Assembly: GCF_029633865.1 (NCBI RefSeq)
Contig: NC_079211.1
Location: 141,713,345 to 141,777,344 of the forward strand
DNA length: 64,000 nucleotides
DNA from: Lampris incognitus
Taxonomy: Eukaryota > Chordata > Actinopteri > Lampriformes > Lampridae
Direction: 5' to 3'
How positions within the stretch are numbered: position 1 is the first letter of the stretch; each line of letters starts with the position of its first letter. The notes under the pieces were generated by a model, which saw only the letters and a program-made list of their open reading frames with translations, was not told the DNA's origin and made no database searches. The translations under genes and the position numbers were made by a program. Shown here piece after piece: positions 8,154 to 19,800 of this stretch.

Positions 8154-9477
8154 ATCACGCCTTCATTGGTTGGTTTTAAATAACCACCAGGGGGTGATGA
8201 TTTCAACCCTTCATGACTCGGCAGGCCCTTGTTTCGTGGGCGGGTCTATCAACAATACAAGCACACTGAAAGCTTGTGTTTGGATAAATCTGACCAGTCA
8301 CGCAATAGACGATAGTGTAATCAAACGCCAGGCTTTATTTTGCCAATGTATGGGGCTAAAGTAATTTTGGGTCCCATGACGTCATATGACCTGCAGTTCT
8401 AAACTTGACCACTGAGCCATCCACTCTGTGTGAAGTTTTTATTGAAATGAATGGGCCACCATTTTCTACCACCATGTATTAACATGTTGAAAACTGCTGA
8501 AGCCCATTAGCGCTTATTCTTCCTAGTATGTAAGAGTCCTCTCTGTATGTGAAAAGACTTGATCACCAAATAAGCCACATTTTGCCATAACCTCCTCCTC
8601 AGCTATAGAAAAACCGTATCTTGAGCTAGAGTGCCTGGTGTTAATGCTCTGAATACTCCCAGAGCAAAGCGCTCAACGGCAATCCACTGAACACTGGATT
8701 TCCAAACGACGAGTGAGCATTCAGAGTGTCTTCTGACGCCCTCAGAGTAAACTTTACGAATGCACCCCAACTGGTCGCCCCAAACCACTTGAGGCTACTG
8801 AGCTGAAATGTGACTGCCCACTTTTTCAGCAGCCGTGGCATAAGCAATTGTTCCAGCTGCAAGAACCATGGCCTAGAGCAATTGATTCTGAGCAACAACA
8901 GAAAGAAAGAAATGTACAAAACCACAGAGGTAAACCACACGCACCAAGAAGCTTTGGGAACAATGTCACTGAATCTCTTTTCCCTCAGCAGCAACCGCCG
9001 GGGATGAAGTTTGAAGCCAAAGTGCCTTAAATTGGTCACCAGGCGGCTGGCTCCAAAAAACCTCCAATCCAATGGAAGTCAGTTAGGGAATTCTTAACTT
9101 CTACCTGCAAATAAAAAGCCAATAATTTTTTTGTTTACAAGAAGTTTCGGTTCCCAGTTGTTAATTTCGACTTTGGCACACAATGAGAGGGTGGGGATTT
9201 TGAAAAATATTGTTCCGTGAAGAAATAAGGATATAAAAAAAAAGTGGCATGTTGGGGGCAAGTCTGGCTTGATTGACAGGTCCGGCCTAGAGTGATTAGA
9301 AGGTTGCAGTGTATTCAGTGTAAAGACCCTAGAGGTCCCACCCATGCTCCACCCTGTTGCCCAAATTGGGATTTTCTGGCGCTGACATCTGACAAGATGG
9401 CGGTGAAACGCCCCCTCAGAAACCAATGGGTGACATCAGAGGCGCTAAAACGACCTTTTTTTATACAGTCCTATGGT
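8154..9477. other. Intergenic, repeat-like DNA
   Basis: No host exon recognised. The stretch 8600-9070 is open on the minus strand for 143 codons, but the translation has no known domain and the DNA style (GCATTCAGAGTGTCTTCTGACGCC-type blocks) recalls dispersed fish repeats. The stretch 9290-9477 (GACAAGATGGCGG, CCAATGGGTGACATCAG, TTTTTTATACAGTCCTATGG) also resembles a common fish interspersed repeat. Both are impressions I could not test against a library. Confidence 0.35.
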
Positions 9478-9853
9478 CCGTGTTACCTCCGGCTTGGTCG
9501 GGCGTCCCTACAGACACAATTGGCCGTGTCTGCTGGTGGGAAGCCGGATGTGGGTATGTGTCCTGCTCGCCGTACTAGCGCCTCCTCTGGTCGGTCAGGG
9601 CACCTGTTCAGGAGGGAGGGGGAACTGGGAGGGGTAGCGTGATCCTCCCACGCGCTACATCCTCCTGGCGAAACGCCTCACTGTCAGGTGTAAAGAAACG
9701 GCTGGCGACTCCATATGTATCGGCGGAGGCATGTGGTGGTCTGCAACCCTCCCTGGATCGGCAGAGGGGGTGGAGCAGCGACCGGGACGGCTCAGAGGGC
9801 GGGGTGATTGGCCAGGTACAATTGGGGAGAAAGGGGGGGGATCCCAAAAAAAG
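9478..9853 (+). mobile_element. SINE, family 2, lacking its tRNA head
   Basis: The body runs GTGTTACCTCCGGCTTGGTC, GACACAATTGGCCGTGTCTG, AGCCGGATGTGGGTATGTGT, TAGCGCCTCCTCTGGTCGGT, ACTGTCAGGTGTAAAGAAACGGC, CGACTCCATATGTATCGG, GGTGGAGCAGCGACCGGGA and ends TGATTGGCCAGGTACAATTGGGGAGAAAGGGG. The same blocks occur on the opposite strand at 52615-53019. This copy begins inside the unit, so it is 5' truncated relative to its tRNA-like head. Confidence 0.8.
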
Positions 9854-12800
9854 TCTATGCCGGTTTCGATCAACTTTTGCAAGCACGTACATTTTCCATT
9901 TCTACTTTCCAGTATATATATTACTGTGCTGTGATTTGCTTTCTAGTCAGCCCAGAAAAGCACATCACGGGGACATTCTGGCTGTTTTTGTCAAACTGGG
10001 CACAGGTGCAAACGCAGTCACACGTGGAAGTGTCCAGTATGTTTTGTGGTATTGTGGTGATCAGAGACAACAGGCGCAGCCCTGGCACAGCATGGCACAA
10101 CTGCGCCCTTTATTAACTAATAAAAGGGATGGATTAGGATGAATAAATTATAGGCAGGTGAAGTTGGGGCGGGCTTCGGTTTGACCAATCAGATCAGCGC
10201 CTCTCGTACACTTCGAACGGGATGTGACACAGCATATTGTCATTTTCGTTGTCATGACGGATGAAGAGGGAAGCCAATTAGCACGGCCCCGCATTCCTCC
10301 TCGGCGAACTGGATGTATAAAATTCAGCAGCGGTAAAATCTTTCCCTGTACCACGGCCGTCTTCCAGTTATATCTCATTACAAGTATGTCTTGTACAGTT
10401 ACTACCTTATAGCTAATAATCACATTCCCTATGAATGTCATTTTTACTTCCAGAACCCATTTTAACTGTACGGCAGCGAAGCTACTTGATGTATTGAATC
10501 GCTTGTTAGTGCTGCATAAAAGCGAGAACACTTTGACTGATCAGAAAATAAATAAATAAATAAGAAATTGCAGAGTGTAGCTTTAAATGTTTCTTGGAGT
10601 AGGCTACGATAAGCATGTACAAGGTTTGAATGGCATTAAAGAATTGATTTTACGATCACTGTATTTGAAATGGGGGAAAAAAAGTTAAATTTTTGCAATC
10701 TGCAAAGGTTATTCATATTATTCATGTGATAGCCCTTAATGCACCCCGGTGAATAAAATAAACGATAGTTAACAAATACCTAAATAGACCTACTGGCGTT
10801 TACGCCAGTTTTGGCTTCTGGGCTAAACAAGCGGTTGAATTAGCTATTCCCTCGGCCCTCACATTCACTGGTGCATGCTGATGCTGTGCTATGTGGTGAC
10901 TGACAGTTCTCCACCAATATACCCGTAACTCGTGTTATAAACACCGGTGACGTAATCTCAAAATGGCGGCGAAGCGGTTGGTCAGTCGGCGGGAAGTTAA
11001 TGAATGATCGATTAATCGTTCTAGTTGAACGCCAGTCGTTTGCTGGTAATCGTTTGCTCACAAAGATAACAATCCGTTCGCCTGTCGTATGAAATAAAAT
11101 CAATACCCCATTTCTTCTTGGCTGCTGGCCAGACTAAACAGTTTTGACGCATGATTAACTGGTAAGTCGAAACAAATATATGTGGCGATGTGTTACTCAG
11201 TGGCGAAAATAATTGCAGGTTGCATCCCTACACACAATTATAACTTCTCATCGTGGCATTAAACGAGTCACGCTGTCGGGATTCGCCGCTTCATTTATTG
11301 TCCGTTTCAGGTTTAGTAGCGGGAAAGTTGAAAGATGTTTTTCCGGTCATTGTGAGTGAGCGATTGTGACTTGAACATTTAGGCCTCGCTCCCTCTCTGA
11401 AGTCTCCCGTGGACCCCTCCGTTCACGCTCACAGTGAGATGTCCCCGGATGCAGTAATTGGCATCCACGCCTCCTGGTCAGATGCAACCGCTGCCTGATT
11501 ATAGAAGGACGACGCGGCCGCGGTCTGCAGACTCTGGGCTTTTAAACGAGAGACGTGCTGCCTTGGTGCTTATCAGACACACGGCAGCCAGCAGAGCTCT
11601 CGAACTCCAGCAGGCCTGTGCATAAAGTGTCCCATGTAAAGATGCACTGGTAAACAGCCGTCCACCTACACATGTATATATGAGTTGTGTGTAACTGATC
11701 ACTGTTTTCAAAGGCCAAGAGTGAAATATTTTTGAAAACCAGGTGAAGCGTTTGGGTGTATTTTACTTTTTCTTTTTTTAATTTTAACTTCAATGTTTTT
11801 AATGTCCATGCTGAAAGACACAAAAGGTACATCTAGGATCTAGGGCCATTTGTGCAGGGAAATAAAATTGTGCAAGGTTAGCTTATTATCTCACAGAATT
11901 CCTGCTCTCTCTCTCTCTGTTGTCTGTGTGTGTGTGTGTGTGTGTGTGCGTGTGTGTGCATAAGAAAGTTTAACATTTGCGTTTTATCTTAATAAATGCT
12001 GGCTGTGAACACGTCGACTTGTGATGAAACGTGCATGAATGAGGAATATAAACTTACGTGCACACGGTGCTGACTTTAATTCAAAATAAAGACGAGGAAA
12101 TCCGTTTTTTTTTTCCAGCCAGAGGAAATAGAGTAGCTTGAGGTTGGCCCGATATCGAGAGATGGGATAATCATCAAAATGTTAATTGGAGGTGTTTTAC
12201 ATCTCAGCTGGATGTGGGGGGGGGAACCTGTGGATTCTTGTAATGAATATGTCTTAATTGTGACAGGCTATTTGACATTTGAAAAGTCAGATGATCCCTC
12301 TTATTCTTGAGGCTCATTTGCATTTCCATCTTTTAAGGTCAAATGGGTATGAATAAAACATGAGGAGGTTCTTAAGCTCGCAGCGAGCCATACCAACCTT
12401 CACAAAGGTGCCAGCTGAGTCACGCCAGGTTCAGCAACTGGTAGAGAAACAATCGATTAATATCTCTCCGGGAAATCAGATGTAAAGCGAACACAGCATT
12501 TCCAACGCCCTGTTGTCGATGAATTAATATTAACCTTAAGGTCATGAAATCAATAGCATGAAAATTCTGGGGGGGGGGGGGAATCAGGATTATCTTCCAC
12601 GATAAATAATATGTCTGCCTCGATCATCACATGGGCATAAAATAGCAGTGCCTTTATTTGTGTTTTTTTTTTATGAGTTTCCATGGGGAGGATTTTCGGT
12701 AAATCTCAAATAGCCGGCCGGTAGTTCTTGGTTCCACGTCATACGTGCAGAAGGGTTAACCTGGAATAAATTCAAGATCAAAGGAGGGCTCAAAAAAGAC

Positions 12801-14819
12801 CTTGGCAAGAGATTGGAGGAATTTAATGAGCAAAATTAACATGTATTAAATCTGACCTCGTGTCTACATAGCAGATGCTGAGCGAGAGGAGACCAAATAC
12901 TTGTTAGTTCATTATTAGGTGAACAGTGATACACTATGTTTAGACGCACATTTGTGGAACCCGAGTCGTTCCGCGGCTTATTTCAATTTTAAAACGTAAT
13001 TCTTCCACTTTTTCGAGCCCAGTCTTCCCATTAGGAGCGCCGCATCGGTTCTGGAGAAGCCTGTGTGGTTGAGTACTACTTGAAGTCCATGTCTGAACTG
13101 TACGGTGCAGCAGGCTGTAAGGCTGACAGGCTCTAGAGATACATCTATACAGTTGTATCTGCTATAGGAAAATGCTGTTGTTTTAAATAGATCCCATGTG
13201 ACTGACACACAGGCAGTGAAATGCGTTGCCGAAAATGCATGGCATGGTTTCAAAACTGCCAGCAACGGCCAGTGCATTTGAAGTCATTTATGTCTGAACT
13301 CCGTTTCATAATGGCGGGATTGTCTTTGGAGGACTGAACAGTGCATTAGATGTATGGCATTGAGGAGGCAGCTTCATTGGCTGTTTTGACAACTCATTAC
13401 CTGTAATTTCAGTGATGGAGTGATGAAGTGGCTTAAAGCAGGCAGCCGTGGCACCAGAGACCAGGCTTCTGTCTGAAATGATGTAAGACAGAAAGGCAAA
13501 CAAGCAAAGACCTATTATGGCTAATGACTGCTTAAGGCAAGGGGTTTCTGACAGTGTAGTGTCTCATCGCGGGGCCAAAAAGGAAACAAATCCTCAGCGT
13601 GCACAAGTACAACCAACCGTCTGCCATTTTAAATCCAGAGCAGGAAGATCTGAAAGAGTGGTCATTGTTTTTGTTCCTGGCCTTCAACTATTATAGATGA
13701 CATGGATAATAAACCTACACACCGCCATTGTTCAGTATCTAGCCACTGGTTTTACATTGCACTCTCGTTTACATTGCACACACATTTTAACCTAAAAATT
13801 GATGTTCACATACTTCCATTAAAACTGGTCTTACAGTGCCTTTAAAGTATAATTATTGAACTCATTGTGCTTCGTTAGCCTTGTGTTTAACTTGCACTCT
13901 TATCGGATCCACCAACTGAAAAGTTGAACAGTAGCTATCTGTCTCCTTGTGGGTATTTTCTTGCTTGTGTCAAGAAAAAAAAAAAAACTACTCCAGTGAA
14001 TGGCTGGTGGGACTTCAATGTGATCTCCCCGTCCAGCCCCACTGCTTGAGGATAATTGGTCCATCCCTGGCACTACTTCTCATCTCCACAAGCCACCAAA
14101 AACTGTAACCTACCTTGTGTATTTTTCACTAATTGAATTGCCTAATGAGGTCCCAGGGGCTACATCCCATTACCTCGGAGTTAATTAAAACCTTAGCAAT
14201 GTGCCAAACGGTGAATAAAGATGCAGTAAAAGTGCAAGAGGAACAGAGAGACTGAGCAGGGTTCGGTGTGCTGGGGGGGGGGGGGGGGTTAGACTGACCT
14301 GCTTTTTTGTCGTTGTTATGGGGCTCTAAATTCCTGCAAGGAACAGATGTCTATTATTTTTTTATTTGTATTTATTTTTGGCTTCACATTTTGTTACCCT
14401 GGTTCAGACTCTCATTTTCCAGTGTGGTTAGCTTAAATATGCCTTCTTAAACTTGATTATGACTCGACGCAACTATCAGCAAGATTTTTATGCAGATGTT
14501 TTGTGTCGAGAGCTGTGGAGACAAACGTGCTGCCAAAACCAATTATGTCCGCCACTGTTGTACGACATAATTAGGAAAAGGGTTATACTTATAAACATAA
14601 CAGGTGTGCCTCTGATTTTTATTTCAACATGGTTTTGATGAAATAGTAATGCTCACTCTACAATTTAAATACGAACAAAATTCAGCTTAAATCAACTTGT
14701 CATGGGGTAGGATATTGATAAAGATCTTGATACCTCGTTAAATAATAATCTCCCCATTCAGGGACTTAAATGTGTTATGAAGAGAATGCTGTAACAGAGA
14801 TAAAGACATTTCCTTTAAG
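9854..14819. other. Intergenic between tgoln2 and tcf7l1
   Basis: No coding exon supported. Items seen: a TATAAAA-bearing GC-richer block at 10140-10550 of unknown nature; a CpG-rich block with a GGCGGCGAAGCGG segment at 10940-11060; CT then TG dinucleotide tracts at about 11904-11959; a strong TCF/LEF site at 12775-12784; G-runs at 12570-12581 and 14273-14288. The stretches 12400-12900 and 14090-14240 have the balanced, homeobox-rich composition (ATTAATATTAACC, GTTAATTAAAAC, CTAATTGAATTGCC) often seen in vertebrate conserved non-coding elements. Confidence 0.5.
12775..12784 (+). promoter_or_regulatory. Optimal TCF/LEF binding motif
   Basis: AGATCAAAGG equals the high-affinity TCF site used in Wnt reporters. 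It lies about 2.5 kb past the tcf7l1 stop codon. Occupancy unknown. Confidence 0.4.
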
Positions 14820-15244
14820 AAACAATTTCAAATGTTTATTCAACATGTCAAAGAAGGGCACACGCTTCAGAACTGAAAAGGGGACTGCAATTATTGGCCA
14901 GTACTATGACTTGAACTTAATACTAACATTAATCAAGTTTTGGCTAAAAAGAGAAGGTGTTTTTATTCATTTTTGTTTTTTATAAAGAAACTTTATGTAC
15001 ATTGGATCTTTTATACAAGAGTCATTGGATAAATGCATCAAAAAAAAAAAAGAGAAACCAGTTTGGCAGTAAACTTTACAAAAAATACATTTTGTTTCAT
15101 TGAGAGATGTAGGAAAGGAGGCGATCAAATATTGACCAATAATATTTCTTCCTTTTCATTACTTAGAAAAAAGTTGTTCTAAAACCTATCTTAGAGAAAA
15201 GCAATATACAGCACATTAAATGGGGTTAAAATGCTTTTGCAAAT
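14820..15244 (-). other. tcf7l1: tcf7l1 3' UTR with candidate polyadenylation signals
   Basis: AT-rich DNA directly after the tcf7l1 stop codon. Minus-strand AATAAA hexamers lie at 14967-14962 and 14840-14835, about 280 and 405 bases past the stop. The true end may be farther. Confidence 0.5.
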
Positions 15245-15711
15245 TTAGTCAGTTGATTTGGTAACCAGAGAGAGGGGCTGTGACTGGAATAGGGCGTGAT
15301 GGGAGTGAAGGGCTGCCTGATGGAAAGGGGAGGGGGGTGAGAGCATGGAGGGATGAAGCGAGGTGAAGGGAATTGGCCGAGTGAGAATGGGTGTGGTGGA
15401 CTGACTGCTTGAAGTACCAGTTGGGATGGTGATGGTTGGCTGGGAGGAGGAAGAGGAGGAGGAAGAAGTGGATACGGGAGCCTTCCCAGGTACAGGGAAA
15501 TGGTGGTGCATGCGTCCCTCGGGTTTGGTGGTGAGGGACAGAGGCTGAGCCTGCTCTGAGTGAGTGGCAGCAGGAGCAGCTGGGGAGGCCAGGGCTGCAG
15601 AGGGAGTAGCTGGAGAATCCAGCATGCTGCCATGGGATGACGCAGGGCTGTCACACATCTTTTCTGAGGGCAGGTACTGCACACATTGCTTCTTGTTTCT
15701 AATTGAGAAGT
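15245..15711 (-). CDS. tcf7l1: tcf7l1 exon 12: C-terminal CtBP-binding region
   Basis: Encodes [20 protein letters not shown], then [20 protein letters not shown] and a Ser/Pro/Thr-rich tail to a TAA at 15247-15245. Carries two PLSLT/PLSLV motifs ([14 protein letters not shown] and [12 protein letters not shown]) that bind CtBP in this family. The middle has a serine run ([10 protein letters not shown]) not matched to human. Confidence 0.96.
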
Positions 15712-16776
15712 CTGAGGGAGGAAAAAAAAAAAGGTAAATTATGGATTTGCTGCTGGCTTAAAATCTGGTACAAGTCCCTTAATACTGACAGTGACATAAC
15801 TGAATGCTGGTAAATAAAACAAAGGACGACACTATTGAGAAGTCTGAAAGGGAGAGATTAAAAATAATTTTAAACCGCAACTAAAATCAGCATGGGGAGT
15901 GAGACATGATGCTTAAAGAGTTTATGCGGTTGACGTCGATGATGGAAAAACAAGTCTATCGCTATGATTTAACCATGTCACATTGAACATTAAATCGTGC
16001 ACTGAGATGAGGTTAGAAAGCCGCATTTGATCACTGCGTGTGGGGTAGATTTGCAGTGGTTTTGCTAAAACAGCAGACATACCTGCCACTATTAGCACTG
16101 AACCTCATATGCTGCTTGTTAAAGTATAGAGGAAGGAGAGAGGTTAGTATAAAGTTGTTAGTTAAGAAAAAAAAAAGCTAAAAGATGTTAAAAATAAAAT
16201 GAAATTATGTGTCTCAGGTTGCTTGTTAAGTGAAGCTTTACAGGTTTCTTTTGTATTTTTTTAAACAGGAGCTTCTTTTTTTTTTGTATCGAAAAGAACA
16301 CTAGAGAGAAAACACCCCTTACCCTCTGGTGTTGAGTCTGCCTTATTATTATCTCTCTTCCTCTTTTTCCGCTTTCCCTGCACAGATAAACAAAACAATG
16401 TCGTCGTCAGAAGAAAAAAAAATTTCACAGTTAAAGTAAAAGTAGTGAAAGTAAACACCACTGTCAAAACTGCAGATGATGAGGACAAAAGTGTAGTCAA
16501 ATTCAATACTATCACCATCATACAAGTCTGCTTTAACTCATGAAACCCAGGGGGGCCTCCTCTACCATTGTTTAACAGAGATGGCTGTGTGTCATACTCA
16601 CATAGTTGTCTCGTGCTGACCACCCTGGATAGAGCTGCGAGTGGAGTTGCCTCTCTTTCCTCGCCAGTTCATAGTATTTGGCTTGCTCTTCTCTCGATAG
16701 AGAGTGCCACTGCAGACAAAGTCATCACAGATATCAAAGGACTGGCAAAGGGTAATACACACGAGCACATTTCAGC

Positions 16777-16838
<62 letters not shown>

Positions 16839-19800
16839 TATGTCTGCCTACATTCTGCTTACCCGTCTTCCTAGGATTTGGTTGATGGCGGCGCTCTCTT
16901 TAAGAGTGCATTCAGCCACTACTTTGGCTCTCATCTCTTTCATATAGAGCATGAAAGCATTCAGTGGCTTCTTGATGTGAGGCTTCTTGTCCTCCTCTTT
17001 CTTGGGCGGTCCAGGGGATTTCCTGCTAAGACAAGACATTAGAAAGATGCTGAAAATGGACCAAAACTGGTTTAGACACAGTGGCAAACATGAGAAGAAA
17101 AGAGCAGTCCTTGTTGAAGAACCAGGAGATTTGTATACCATATGTCCATATTATTATTCTTACGCATGCATTGAGGGACTGATGTCACTATTGGGCTCCT
17201 GTTTTATGGCCGGGGAGACGATGGCAGGATGGGGAATGCCAGTCTGGTGGAGGCCGTGTGGAGGATGAGTCACCATGTGAGGGGAGAAGCGGCTGGACAC
17301 CAAGCTGGGGTCAAAGGAAGGCAAGATTAGGTGTCAAATTGACTAATTTGCCACACAGTAACGTCTCAGCTAGAGCTGCAGTGTGACAGTGGCTCAGAAG
17401 GTAGAGCAAGTCGTCTGCTAACTGGGGGGATGCCGGTTCAATCCTCAGCTCCTCCTTGCAAAAATGTCAAGGTGTCCTTGAGCAAGACACCTAACCCATG
17501 ACTGCCCCTGATGAGCTGGTTGTTACCTTGCATGGCTGACACCGCCGTCGGTGTACGAGTGTGAATGTGAGGCATTAATGATAAAGTGCTTTGAGTGCCT
17601 CTTGCAGCTAGAAAAGCGCCATATAAATACAATCCATTTACCATTTATTTAGGTGCAGGTAGAACTCGACGTGCTTGCTATATCTGTCAAAACTAAAGCG
17701 ATACACACAATGAGCTACATGGTTGGTTTTTGTTCAAATAAAGACTTTTTCAAAAGCTCCTTTATTCCTCCATGGCTAGAGAAAAATGGAGTGTGCTGTC
17801 GCCATGGTGACCACATGGCAGAGACACCTGAAACCACTTTTTCTCAACACATTCCAAACCATGGAGGGCGTCCTACAACCTTCTACAAAGAACACCTTTT
17901 CTCACCCTCAAAATGTTAATACAATGGAGCATTATATTTAGAAGCGGGGACTATGACATTCCACGTACCTCAGCCACACGATCTTGTTAAATGTATATTA
18001 GATTGGAAAATGTTCAACTGTTGTGCAAATAATCTCATAAAGTGCCACAAAGAAAGTCTTGTGAGTCACAATATACTTTGGCCTTGCAGTTTATGCTGTA
18101 TATGCTAAATGTGCTATCGCAGCATCGTCAACATTCGGCCAGATTCAGTGACAAACTTGTGAATTAAAGCTGCCCAGTGTAACCTGATATTCTCGATATT
18201 TTCAAGATGTATCTAAATCACTGCTATAGTTACAGACCTTTTTACCAGGCAAGACTATCTAGGTAATGTTATTTGGGTAAAAAAAAACTCAACTGGTGCA
18301 CAAATGAAACATTCACAGAGATGATAATACAAATAATGATAAGATTGTTTTTGCAGGTTTTGACTGCTCACTTGATATCCACATTTTGATGGAGGATTTG
18401 AAAAGCCTTATCTCAGAACAAGCAAGCACAAACTGAAGAATTTCTTTCAATATTCAAACAAATTAATCTAGTAAAATATTGCAAGAATGTGAGGCTGATC
18501 CAGTGCTGTAATCATAATTCATACTATCTTTGAACTTTGCCTACACACAAATGGCTTAGCTGCTGCATTTCAAAGTGTCGGGAGTGCGGTGGAGCTCAAA
18601 ATGTGACACTAACACCTGTGTGGATTTGCAGTATTACAGAGTCCGGTCTTGTGTTAACACGAAAGCGTTTAACTCTTGATATACATTAGTTATTTTTAAC
18701 CTATACAAGCCAAATGTCATCTCCCATACCGATCAAATTATGTGGTTGACCATTTAAAATACGGTTATTTTTGAGTTGAAACTCTAAAGGGACCCAGGCA
18801 ATTTTGTTTTGAGACATTAAATATTGTATTTAGGGGTGTTTAAGTATGGAGGTACAACTACTAATACTACTGATCAAATACAGACCCCTCTGAATATTTC
18901 ATGCCATACTAACTCCAGAAGGTTTGCTACAAATCTTTCCAATTTTGACAGTAGGTCAGAAAATTAAATCTGATGGGACTTGTTTGTTCAGATGAGCTTT
19001 GATTTGCACCGATCGATTCTCAGCCCTTTCATCTTTGTGCACGTAGTCAAATGGCTCAGAACATCAGACTGACCGCAGAAGTTTAGCTCTGGGAAGGAAA
19101 AAAAAGCCTGTGTGAAGAACAAGGTAGTGAATCCCAATAATGTGTTCACTGAACTTGTCTCTGATAGACTTAGACCCTAAATCCTTTTGTAGTGCTGACA
19201 CCACTGCCTGTCTGTGATCTGATAGTCTTGTGCCTGAAGTGAAAAATACACTGGGCCTGATTTGTTGGCAATTTTAATCGAAATCCATTCGACTTCTCTG
19301 CCAATGGGATATTAAACAACTACTGCTCAAAACTAGGATTCGGGCTCTTTTCTCAAACTGCTGCCAAGACGGTAAAACAATGAGAATAATGGAATTTAAA
19401 AAATGTTCCATTGTGCATCAGCAGTTTGCTTCACACTTAATACTATTTAAACCTTCTGGTAAAGAAAACAAGTGAAGTGTTATTACAACATGTCATATGA
19501 CCGGCAGATATTAGATATCTCCCATTGGGAGGGTGGGGGTGTTGCTGAACATGATGGACTCACCTGGACATAGATGCATTCATTGCTAGCGCTGGATAGG
19601 GGTGACGGAATCCCCCTGGAGGGATGGAGTACATGGGCTGGCCCTGCCTGAGAGAGAGAGCCACACACACAGAGACAGAGAGAGAGAGACACTAGTGAGA
19701 GGTGGATCTAACACAGCTGACAGATAACCCACCAGCACTAATCCTCTCCTCATCAACTCAAATCCCCTCGTTGCGGAACAGCACCGTTACAATTGATTAT

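Noticed and set aside
8641-9072. 143-codon minus-strand frame
   Set aside because: No recognisable domain, and no splice partners. The surrounding DNA looks like a dispersed repeat. Not supported as a host gene.
10140-10550. TATAAAA-containing block considered as a solo LTR or cryptic promoter
   Set aside because: No matching termini, target duplications or internal element parts could be seen.
15226-15684. Second long minus-strand frame over tcf7l1 exon 12
   Set aside because: It is a shifted reading of the Ser/Pro-rich exon. The correct frame joins exon 11 in phase 1 and matches TCF7L1.
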